A stretch of DNA of 64,000 bases from DASPWW01 sp963841715. Lineage in GTDB: Bacteria > Actinomycetota > Thermoleophilia > Solirubrobacterales > 70-9. Below are positions 9,026-15,951 of this stretch, in pieces. The notes below the pieces were generated by a model. That model was not told where the DNA came from. It made no database searches and was given only the letters and a program-made list of their open reading frames with translations. Numbering within the stretch: position 1 is the first letter of the stretch; every line of letters starts with the position of its first letter. The translations under genes were made by a program, and so were the position numbers. Where the stretch lies: assembly GCA_963841715.1 (NCBI GenBank), contig CAWJDP010000004.1:124001-188000 (forward strand), written 5' to 3'.

Positions 9026-9946
9026 TCATTGCCTGTTGGAGGGCCCCTTCGCAGCGGCCTCGCGCTCGATCCGGGCGCGCACTCGCTCGCCCGCGCCCGC
9101 GTTCGCGGCGCGGGTTGCGCGAGCGTTTGACAGCGGTACCCCTCGCGCGTCGGCGAGGTCAAGAAGCTCCTGGCGCTCCGTATCGTCCTGCGCCCAGCGC
9201 AGGAAGACCACTGCGAGGATCGCGAGCGCCATCAGCATGCACCAGCCCATGAGTACGCCTCCAGCCGCGCTTTGGTCTGCGAGCGGCGAGAACCCGTGGG
9301 TCCTGGCGCCGGCAGAGTAGTCGGGGTAGAAGACGGTGCCCGACCACATGAAGACGTTCGCCATCACCATGCCGGTGAGCCAGATTCCCGCCGTGTAGAC
9401 GACGTGAGCGGCGCGCCCGAACCACTCCGGCCGGGGCAACGGGCCGAACAGCGGCATCCACAGGAAGACGCCGAAGAAGATGAACGAGAAGTGCTCCAGG
9501 ACGTGCAGGGGTGTCGAGACGAGGACGGCCTGGTAGAGCGCCGGGATGTGCCACAGGTAGAGGTTGAGCGTGAACAGGCCGAGCGCCGGCACGGGATTGG
9601 CGAGGTCGCGGAGCGGGCGCAGGAAGCGGTTGGAGAGCAGCGGCTGGAGGACCGGCCCGGTGAGCCCGAGCACGAACAGGAGCGAGGCGAGGTCGGCGAG
9701 GAGGAGGTGCTGGACCATGTGAGCGGAGACGAGCTGGGTGGCGAGGGTCTCAACCGGCGACGCGGTCGCCACGGCGACGATCACGAGCCCGCTCGCAAAG
9801 CAAAGCTGGCGCCATGCCTCAACTGGCCGCCCCTCGGCGGCGAGCCGTCGTGCACGCGCCAGGTAGCAGAAGACGATCGCGACCGGCACCAGGACCTCGG
9901 CGACCGTCCACGCGGTGGTGGCGATCCCTGCCGCTATCGGAGCCAT
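9026..9946 (-). CDS. ctaG: Cytochrome c oxidase assembly protein, CtaG (caa3-type) family
   Basis: 306 residues with about seven hydrophobic helices, the CtaG pattern of Bacillus-type caa3 oxidase assembly, where it helps mature the CuB-containing subunit. Typical elements are HMVQHLLLADLASLLFV, LYLWHIPALYQAVL and LHVLEHFSFIFFG, whose conserved His residues are thought to matter for copper handling. The C-terminal ~60 residues are charged and cytosolic. This is one of two CtaG-type genes in the window; the other is inside the oxidase operon at 14494-15345. It converges closely with dacB. Confidence 0.88.
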   Translation of the reverse strand: MAPIAAGIATTAWTVAEVLVPVAIVFCYLARARRLAAEGRPVEAWRQLCFASGLVIVAVATASPVETLATQLVSAHMVQHLLLADLASLLFVLGLTGPVLQPLLSNRFLRPLRDLANPVPALGLFTLNLYLWHIPALYQAVLVSTPLHVLEHFSFIFFGVFLWMPLFGPLPRPEWFGRAAHVVYTAGIWLTGMVMANVFMWSGTVFYPDYSAGARTHGFSPLADQSAAGGVLMGWCMLMALAILAVVFLRWAQDDTERQELLDLADARGVPLSNARATRAANAGAGERVRARIEREAAAKGPSNRQ

Positions 9947-10055
9947 GGCCCGATCTTAGGACCCCGGCGGCGACCACCCCAGCCGACTCCTCTCGGCTGC
10001 GGCAACGCCCGCCCGGAGCGGGCTTGAATTCCGCGCCGTCCGGGCTCGCGCCGGC

Positions 10056-10202
10056 TCAGCGAGATGATGCCGGGGTGAGGCCCCGGCTCCGGCGCGCGCG
10101 CCGATCCCGCAACTTGCCGTGCGCGATCGGAATCACGATCAGCACGACCGGGGCCGCGTAGAGAGCCCCGATATACCAGTGATAGGCGCACGCGACGACC
10201 AT
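10056..10202 (-). CDS. Possible 48-residue single-span membrane peptide
   Basis: ATG at 10200-10202, stop at 10056-10058. It encodes one hydrophobic helix (HWYIGALYAAPVVLIVIPIA) followed by a very basic tail. It lies upstream of CtaG on the same strand. Size and topology recall the small peptides of oxidase clusters, but I recognise no family. The GGGGA before the ATG is too close to be a good ribosome site, so this is tentative. Confidence 0.4.
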   Translation of the reverse strand: MVVACAYHWYIGALYAAPVVLIVIPIAHGKLRDRRARRSRGLTPASSR

Positions 10203-10335
10203 TCCCCAACGATCATACGCCCCAGACGCGGCGGGTGGACCCTAGGCGCGCACCCGGCTCCACGATCAGCCGGCCTCGATTTGAGCCCCGACTTTGTGCC
10301 CATTCGCGTCGGTCGCGAGCTAGACTGCCGAGGTA

Positions 10336-10608
10336 GTGGGCAGCGTCCTACCGATCTTCTTTCCCTCCGTGGTGCCGGTCGCGTATCTGGTTTACGTCGC
10401 CTGGTGCGTGATCCGACGGACGTCCGAGGCAGACCAGGCGCCGCCCGGCGACGACGGCCACGATCCGCGTCGGTGGCGGCGCGATCCGCGGCATCCTCGC
10501 GGCCCCCGTCGTGGGCCACACGCGGGCGGGGCGGAGCGTCTGCCGGGTGGCCGCCTCCGCGCTCCCGCCTCGCCGGCCTCCGCGCGCGCTGAGCTGAATC
10601 ACCGCTGA
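10336..10608 (+). CDS. Small single-span membrane protein with an RRWR/PRGPRRGPH tail
   Basis: 90 residues from GTG 10336. An N-terminal membrane helix (about residues 4-26, LPIFFPSVVPVAYLVYVAWC) is followed by a linker and a basic, Pro-rich tail containing RRWR and DPRHPRGPRRGPH. The same order of helix, acidic linker and RRWR...PRGPRRGPH occurs in the gene at 50961-51266, so the two are paralogues. Function unknown. The conserved tail is probably cytosolic. It lies just upstream of the ctaB promoter. Confidence 0.6.
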   Translation: MGSVLPIFFPSVVPVAYLVYVAWCVIRRTSEADQAPPGDDGHDPRRWRRDPRHPRGPRRGPHAGGAERLPGGRLRAPASPASARAELNHR

Positions 10609-10621
10609 GCGCCCGCGGCGG

Positions 10622-10650
10622 TTGACAGGGGACGGCCTCGGGGGGATACT
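10622..10650 (+). promoter_or_regulatory. Sigma-70 type promoter for ctaB
   Basis: Perfect TTGACA at 10622-10627, exactly 17 bases, then GATACT at 10645-10650, with the gene beginning at 10680. It overlaps nothing else and points at ctaB. Confidence 0.65.
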
Positions 10651-10679
10651 CGAAGCCGATCCGGGCCACCGTACTGGCC

Positions 10680-12068
10680 ATGGAACGGCGTTCCGCGGAG
10701 GAGGCTGGCATCGGTCGCACCCGAGGGCTGAAACGCGATTCACGGGCGGGTGACTCCGCTCTGAGCACTTCTCGGCCGAGCACGAGCGGATTCTTCGCTG
10801 GGCGTTTTCACGCCCGGCTCGCGCCGATCGGCGACGCTCGACGCGATTCGGCAGAGCCGGCACCGGGCGCCTGGCTGCGAATCGCGGCGCTGGCAGCGGC
10901 GTGCGCGACCACCCTCGTCGTCGTCAGCGGTGCGCTCAACCTCGGACTGTCCCACGAGCTCTTGGTGCTCCTCGCGGCACCACCGACGGTCGCCGTGGTC
11001 ATCGCCGCGGCGGGCGCCCACCGGCGCTGCTCGGGGTCTCGGTCGCGACCTTGCCCTCCTGTTCGCGGAGAGCGCCTTCGGCGGGATCGTCGCTCTCGGC
11101 GGGCGACCTGGGTGGGCGGTCGTGCTGCACGTTTCCCTCGCCGCCCTCGCTCTCGCCGCGACCCTGCTTATGGCCGCGGGGGCATTCCGCGGGGCGGATG
11201 TGCCCGCGGGCTCATGGCGCGACTACATCGCGCTGACGAAGCCGCGGATCATGGTGCTGCTGCTGATCACGGCGGCGGCGGGGATGTTCGTCGGTGCGGG
11301 CAGGGCTCCCGGACCTGGCGCAGCTCGCGGTCGTGCTGATCGGAGGGGCGCTTGCGTGCGCCGGAGCAAGCGCGCTCAACCACTACCTCGACCGCGACAT
11401 CGATGCCCTGATGGGTGAGCGCACGGCGGGCCGACCGATCGTCGCGGGCCGGCTGATTCCTCCTCGGGCGCTTGAATTCGGGCTTGTCCTCTCCGCCTTC
11501 TCGTTCGTCCTGCTCGCGAGCCTCGTCAACGTGCTGACGGCGACGCTCGCGCTTGTCGGGAACCTGTTCTACGTGCTCGTCTACACCCGCTGGCTGAAGC
11601 GGTCGACGGTCCAGAACATCGTCATCGGCGGGGCGGCGGGCGCCGTGCCACCGCTGGTCGGCTGGTCCGCCGCGACCGGCAATTTGACGCTTCCGGCGAT
11701 CTTTCTGTTCCTGATCATTTTCTTCTGGACACCGCCTCACTTCTGGGCGCTGGCCCTGCTGATCAAGCGGAATACGCCGCGGCGAGGATCCCGATGCTGC
11801 CCGTCGTGCGCGGGGATCGCGAAACGTCGCACCGGATAGTCGCCTACTCACTCGTGCTCGCCGCGACGACCCTGCTTCCGTTCCTGTGGCACACGCTCGG
11901 CGGCGCATATCTCGCTGCCGCGCTGCGTACTCGACGCCGTGTTCATCTTTCTCGCGCTCGAGCTCGCGCGCGACACGACGCGGCGCGCGCCGGGCGGCTG
12001 TTCCACTTCTCGCTGCTCTATCTCGCGGCGCTCTCGCCGCGATGGCGCTCGACTCGCTGCTCATCTGA
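10680..12068 (+). pseudogene. ctaB: Protoheme IX farnesyltransferase (CtaB) with N-terminal CtaA-like half domain, frameshifted
   Basis: CtaB converts heme B to heme O in the membrane for oxidase assembly. The UbiA-type signature is clear: NHYLDRDIDALMGERTAGRP, then IIFFWTPPHFWALALLIK. About 130 residues precede it, containing four predicted helices (e.g. GWAVVLHVSLAALALAATLL, with a His), resembling half of heme A synthase CtaA. The reading frame shifts at about 11030, 11057, 11299, 11785, 11925, 11997 and 12034, mainly losses of one base from a short run and two single-base gains. After correction a ~460-residue protein ends at TGA 12066-12068. Conservation apart from indels argues for sequence error. 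It lies convergent to the oxidase operon. Confidence 0.78.
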
Positions 12069-12199
12069 TCGGGCAACCGCTCGAGCTCGCCGGACGGGGC
12101 GCTCGGCAGCCAATAGGGGAGCCGCATCGTCGCGGTCAGCATCGCTACGAGCCCGGCGACCGCGGTCGCGTTGAGGGCTACGGTCTGTGCGATCGTCAT
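12061..12199 (-). CDS. Small membrane peptide with an ideal ribosome site; 3' end uncertain
   Basis: ATG 12199 is preceded at 6 bases by AGGAGGTGA, the best Shine-Dalgarno in the window, which makes a real start likely. The first ~30 residues (MTIAQTVALNATAVAGLVAM, then LTATMRLPYW) form one membrane helix. As written, the frame runs on for 310 codons antisense to ctaB, which is implausible. One single-base indel would end it at TGA 12061-12063, giving ~45 residues. The ctaB sequence beside it does contain such indels. It could be the last gene of the oxidase operon. Function unknown. Confidence 0.42.
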
Positions 12200-12364
12200 C
12201 TCGGTTCACCTCCTGGTAGGGGATCGTCTCCTTCGATGCGGTGGGCGGGGCGTTGAGACGGGCCCCGAGACCGCCGCTTTCGGGAGCACCCCAATCTGAA
12301 GGCGGACCATGAGCGCGACGTAAGCTCTTGCTGAGATTTCGCTCAGGATCGCGCCCGAGCGCGC

Positions 12365-12856
12365 TCAGCTCGCCCGACGGATCGCCTGGCGCAGGCTGCC
12401 TACAGACTGCGGGCCGCGCAGGACGTCGCTGATCCGCCCGCGGGAGTCGAGGACGAACGTCGTCGGCAGGCCCTGGATCCCGTACCGGGTGCCCACCGCC
12501 CCCTCGGGATCGCGGAGGATCGGGAACGACCAGCCGTACTGGCGAATGTACGAGCGAGCGCTCTCTGTGCCGTCCGTCCAATCAACGCCGACAATGCGCG
12601 CCCGGCCGTGAAGTGATTGCGACACGCGCTCCATCGCCGACGCCTCCTTTCGGCACGGATCGCACCAGCTCGCCCAGAAGTTGACCACGGCGGGCTTTCC
12701 GCGGAGCGCGTCGAGTGTCACCTTCGGCGGGACGAGCACGCTCGCCGGAAGCTCCGGCGCGGGCCGGCCCGTCCGCGATCCGCTCGAGCTCCCGCTCAGC
12801 AGCTCGGCGCCGATCAGGGCCGCGACCACGCCGAGGATCCCGACCCCGATCAGCAC
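12365..12856 (-). CDS. TlpA/ResA-like membrane-anchored thiol-disulfide oxidoreductase
   Basis: 163 residues. An N-terminal membrane anchor (residues 2-20) is followed by a thioredoxin-fold domain with VNFWASWCDPCRKE, where Cys65 and Cys68 form the active pair, and GLPTTFVLDSRGRI carrying the cis-Pro. Family members reduce cysteines of cytochrome c or of copper-site proteins outside the membrane. Placed directly after the SCO gene, it could keep the CuA or SCO cysteines reduced; that role is inference. The start is GTG 12856. A GGGAGG sits 18 bases upstream, farther than usual, and no better in-frame start exists. Confidence 0.85.
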   Translation of the reverse strand: MLIGVGILGVVAALIGAELLSGSSSGSRTGRPAPELPASVLVPPKVTLDALRGKPAVVNFWASWCDPCRKEASAMERVSQSLHGRARIVGVDWTDGTESARSYIRQYGWSFPILRDPEGAVGTRYGIQGLPTTFVLDSRGRISDVLRGPQSVGSLRQAIRRAS

Positions 12857-12879
12857 GCGGCGGCGGACGGCAAGCCTCC

Positions 12880-13554
12880 CTATTGGGAGGCCAGGATCGG
12901 CACGTCATGCACGATCTGCCGTGGCTTGAAATTGGCCGGGTACAGCGTCGTGATCTTGCCGCTGCCGCTGATCCCGTAGATCAGCGCCGAGTGCTCAACG
13001 GCGTCCGGGTCGCCCTTCTTCGGCGAGGACTTCGAGACGATGTTCCAAGCCCTCCAGGTTCGCTCGAGCTGGGGCCTGGAGCCGATCAGGTACTGCATCC
13101 GACCCGTCATCCGGTGCTGCTTCAGGAACGCTTTCACGGTCTTCGGCGTGTCGCCCTTCGGGTCGACGGAGACGGCGACGATCTGAACGTCCTTCGCGTC
13201 GGGCCCCAGCTTCTGCTGCGCCGTGTGGAGGTTTCCGACGATGATCGGGCAGACGTCGGGGCAATGGTCGTAGATGAAGGTGACGAGCGTCGCCTTGCCC
13301 CGGTACTGCTTGAGGTTGACGGGATGGCCGAGCGAGTCCTTGAGGTGGAGCGGCGGCGCCGGCTTCTGCGGCTTGGCCGCCATGCCGACGAGCTTCGCGT
13401 TCGATGCGGTCGTGCCGCCGCCGGCGGTCGCGTTCCCACTGCCGCCGCAGCCTGCCGCGAGGGCCGCAATCGCGCCGAGCATCGGCACGAGGAGGACCGG
13501 GCGACGCCGAGCGGGCGCGTGGCGTCCACCCGGGCTGCCGAACGGATAGATCAT
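12880..13554 (-). CDS. SCO1/SenC-type copper chaperone lipoprotein
   Basis: Delivers copper to the CuA site of oxidase subunit II. 224 residues from ATG 13554, chosen because AAGGAG lies 6 bases upstream; an ATG at 13557 is also possible. The lipobox LAAGC (Cys36) anchors the protein outside the membrane. The copper ligands are complete: YDHCPDVCPI gives Cys98 and Cys102, and DAVEHSALIYGI gives His188. SVDPKGDTP is also a SCO hallmark. It lies 23 bases ahead of the TlpA-like gene in the oxidase operon. Confidence 0.92.
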   Translation of the reverse strand: MIYPFGSPGGRHAPARRRPVLLVPMLGAIAALAAGCGGSGNATAGGGTTASNAKLVGMAAKPQKPAPPLHLKDSLGHPVNLKQYRGKATLVTFIYDHCPDVCPIIVGNLHTAQQKLGPDAKDVQIVAVSVDPKGDTPKTVKAFLKQHRMTGRMQYLIGSRPQLERTWRAWNIVSKSSPKKGDPDAVEHSALIYGISGSGKITTLYPANFKPRQIVHDVPILASQ

Positions 13555-13681
13555 CATCTGCTCCTTGGTGATTGCATTTGCACACTCCCGAGACAAGCTC
13601 ACGTCGGGAAGAGCGCAACCCCGCGCCCCAAGAGTATGACGACGTCGACTCCCCGGCGCGCCGGCCACCCGCGCGACCTCT

Positions 13682-14320
13682 TCACCGCTCGCGCGCGAGG
13701 ATGCGGAGGTCACCGGCCGGCCATGGCGGAGGAAACGGGTAGATCAGGCCGGCGCGCTCGAAGCCGCGCCCGTCGATCAGGTAGACCGGCGCCGCGCCGT
13801 CCCGCGCCGCCCGGGGTGAGACTCGATACGAGCTCCATACTCCCGTCAACCGCGATCTCGACCCGAGCAGCCAATGCCAGGCCGCCGCGGCGCTCAGTCC
13901 CCAGCGTGAGACGGCGGCCCGCGCGGAAGCGGGCGTGTCGTATCGCGGATCCGCGCTCACGACAACGAGGTCCGGTCGGGCAGGCCGTGGCACCAGCCGG
14001 AACGCCGTCCCGAGGGCGCGCGCCATCCGGGCGCAGGACCCCCGGCAGCGAGAGCTCAGGAATGCCAGAACGACGCTGCGACCACGCATCGATGCCAGCG
14101 ACATGCGCTCGCCGCTCTGGTCGCGGAGCGTGAAGGGCGGGGCGGGACGAACACCCGCGGGCCATCTCGCCTGGCCGTGAAGGCCCGGTGGGATGCGCCC
14201 CGGCCGATTCCCGCTCCCGGGGCCGATCAGATGGATCGCGATCCCGACGGCGACGCCAACCGCCGCCGCGACCGGAATCGCGACCGCGGCGGCGCGGCGC
14301 CTCGTCCGCGTTCGGATCAC
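13682..14320 (-). CDS. SCO-like protein lacking the copper-binding histidine
   Basis: 212 residues with an N-terminal membrane anchor (about residues 11-33) and a SCO/peroxiredoxin-like fold. FTLRDQSGERMSLASMRG and LAFLSSRCRGSCARM carry the CxxxC pair (Cys92, Cys96), and SADPRYDTPASA matches SCO. At the position of the SCO His (xEHSAxxYxI), this protein reads DGAAPVYLID, so the third copper ligand is gone. It may act as a thiol oxidoreductase or a partner of the neighbouring full SCO rather than as a copper carrier. Start GTG 14320, with no obvious Shine-Dalgarno. It lies between the 45-residue peptide and SCO in the operon. Confidence 0.75.
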   Translation of the reverse strand: MIRTRTRRRAAAVAIPVAAAVGVAVGIAIHLIGPGSGNRPGRIPPGLHGQARWPAGVRPAPPFTLRDQSGERMSLASMRGRSVVLAFLSSRCRGSCARMARALGTAFRLVPRPARPDLVVVSADPRYDTPASARAAVSRWGLSAAAAWHWLLGSRSRLTGVWSSYRVSPRAARDGAAPVYLIDGRGFERAGLIYPFPPPWPAGDLRILARER

Positions 14321-14345
14321 CGACGCCGCACGCGTCGGTCGCCAC

Positions 14346-14483
14346 TCACTCCGGGTGGCGGCCGCGCAGCAGCAGCACGTACCAGATGACGACGGCGATC
14401 AGCACGGCCAGCGGCATCGCCCAGGTGAGGATCCCCTGGGCGACCACCGATGTCGCGACGACTGGGCTCAGCAGCGCTTCCAT
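14346..14483 (-). CDS. 45-residue single-span membrane peptide in the oxidase operon
   Basis: ATG 14483 follows AGGAGAGGAAGG directly downstream of the ctaG stop; the TGA is at 14346-14348. The peptide holds one long hydrophobic helix, with GILTWAMPLAVLIAVVIWYV in the middle and RGRHPE at the end. Strong translation signals and its place between ctaG and the SCO-like gene support a real gene, perhaps a small oxidase subunit or assembly peptide comparable in size to CcoQ or subunit IV peptides. No family is recognised. Confidence 0.65.
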   Translation of the reverse strand: MEALLSPVVATSVVAQGILTWAMPLAVLIAVVIWYVLLLRGRHPE

Positions 14484-14493
14484 CCTTCCTCTC

Positions 14494-15345
14494 CTAGATC
14501 GGGGATTCCCGCGGAGCGGCTCGAGATTGCTTCGGCTGTAGCCAGCGGTAGGCGATGACGACGATCGCGATCGCGAACGGGATCGAGCCCGGGACCCACA
14601 TCACGCCCGCCGCGAGCTGTTGATCGGCCAGCGCGGAGATCCCACCCGGTCGGGTCGCCTCCGCGGCGTAGGGCGCGTACAGAGGCACCGGAGACGTCGC
14701 AAGGACGATCGCCAGGAGCCAGCCCACGATCATCGCGAGCCCGAGGTAGGCGGCACGTGCGGCTTCTCCGAGCGGCGATCGCCACGGCGGCGAGTCGATC
14801 ACGCGGGTCCAGAACAGCAGTCCGGTGGCAAAGAACGAGGCGTGCTCGAGCGCGTGAACGAACGACGAGGTGAGCGTCGCATCGTAGGCCGCCGGCAGAT
14901 GCCAGGCGACGAGCGTGACGTTGAACAGCAGCCATGACGGCACCGGGTCCCCGAGGATCCGCGCGGCGCGCCGAGCGGGAGCCCAGCGCGGTGACTCGGT
15001 GACGGTGTGCGCGACCCGCCGCCGGAAGTAGAGCGGGAAGGCGTGCCACATCCGGTTCCACGGCCGCCCCAGCGCCAGCAGCGGAGGAGCGACCATCAGC
15101 AGCAGGATGTGCTGGATCATGTGAACCCAGAGGAGGCGGTCGGCCAGATCGTCGATCGGAGAGTCCAGCGCGAGGACGATCGTCGCGAGGCCCGCGAGAA
15201 ACGACCCGGTGCGCCAGCGGCCGGTCGCGTCGCCGCGTGGCCGCGCGATGCCACGACCGCCCAGCCAGTAGAGCCACGCCGCGCACAGCACCCAGGCGAG
15301 CGCCGGTCCGCCGGTCCAGTCCAGCACCGTCGATGAAACGGGCAC
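14494..15345 (-). CDS. ctaG: Second CtaG-type cytochrome oxidase assembly protein
   Basis: 283 residues, about seven helices. HMIQHILLLMVAPPLLALG, VTLVAWHLPAAYDATL and FVHALEHASFFATGLLFW match the three conserved His-bearing elements also seen in the CtaG at 9026-9946, though the two proteins differ clearly elsewhere. It sits 9 bases after coxIII and 10 bases before the 45-residue peptide, so it belongs to the oxidase operon and probably serves this oxidase in CuB insertion. The start is ATG 15345; an earlier in-frame start at 15358 is not supported. Confidence 0.88.
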   Translation of the reverse strand: MPVSSTVLDWTGGPALAWVLCAAWLYWLGGRGIARPRGDATGRWRTGSFLAGLATIVLALDSPIDDLADRLLWVHMIQHILLLMVAPPLLALGRPWNRMWHAFPLYFRRRVAHTVTESPRWAPARRAARILGDPVPSWLLFNVTLVAWHLPAAYDATLTSSFVHALEHASFFATGLLFWTRVIDSPPWRSPLGEAARAAYLGLAMIVGWLLAIVLATSPVPLYAPYAAEATRPGGISALADQQLAAGVMWVPGSIPFAIAIVVIAYRWLQPKQSRAAPRESPI

Positions 15346-15354
15346 CCGGCTGCC

Positions 15355-15951
15355 TCAAAGGAGGTAGAGGATGACCCAGGTGACGACGCCGATGATCGCG
15401 AGAAGGGTCCAGTAGAACGCGGCGGCCGGGAGGCCCGCGGGGACCCCGGCTCCGGAGGTGCCGCGGTTGCGCAGCCCCTCAGCGAGCAGGATCTCCACCC
15501 AGTACATGGCCGGGAGCACGAGGACGGCGAAGAGGATCGTCCAGCCGATGAACACGCTCGCATAGCCGCCGTCCTGGGGCCCGAAGCCGAGGTGCGCGTA
15601 CTCGAACGCCTGGACGACGCATCCGGCGAGACCGAGAGCAAGCGACGCCCCGGCCGCCGCGTGCCAGGGGCGCTCGCCGCGGGCCGCGTACGCCGCGTAC
15701 GCGAGCGCGGCGGCGCTCAACGTGAACAGGACGACGATCACCACGCCGTAGGCCTGGGGCGGGTCGATTCCGTCCGGACGCCAATCGTTGGAGCTGTTCA
15801 GTGAGCGCAGGTAGAAGTACGCGAACGCGAACGAGAGGAAGAACATGATCGTCGCCCCGGCGAGGATGCGGGCGCCGATCCAGAGGTTTCGCTCGTGAAC
15901 CTCGGGTGGCTCGGCGAGACGATCGGCGGTGGGATTGTCGGACTTGCTCAT
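15355..15951 (-). CDS. ctaE: Heme-copper oxidase subunit III
   Basis: 198 residues with five predicted helices, the short form common in actinobacterial aa3 oxidases. WIGARILAGATIMFFLSFAF and YFYLRSLN, the acidic residue in AFEYAHLGF, and the C-terminal AFYWTLLAIIGVVTWVILYL match the family. Subunit III carries no metal and stabilises subunit I. The ATG at 15951 overlaps the end of subunit I by 4 bases (ATGA), so the two are coupled. Confidence 0.92.
   Translation of the reverse strand: MSKSDNPTADRLAEPPEVHERNLWIGARILAGATIMFFLSFAFAYFYLRSLNSSNDWRPDGIDPPQAYGVVIVVLFTLSAAALAYAAYAARGERPWHAAAGASLALGLAGCVVQAFEYAHLGFGPQDGGYASVFIGWTILFAVLVLPAMYWVEILLAEGLRNRGTSGAGVPAGLPAAAFYWTLLAIIGVVTWVILYLL

Noticed and set aside
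7687..9252. A second plus-frame reading through the PBP4 gene
   Set aside because: All three penicillin-binding motifs are in the other frame; this one is Arg/Pro-rich shadow.
10007..10023. GCCCGC/GCGGGC hairpin as a terminator for the 48-residue gene
   Set aside because: On the minus strand no T-run follows; on the plus strand only TTGAATT follows and no plus gene ends there.
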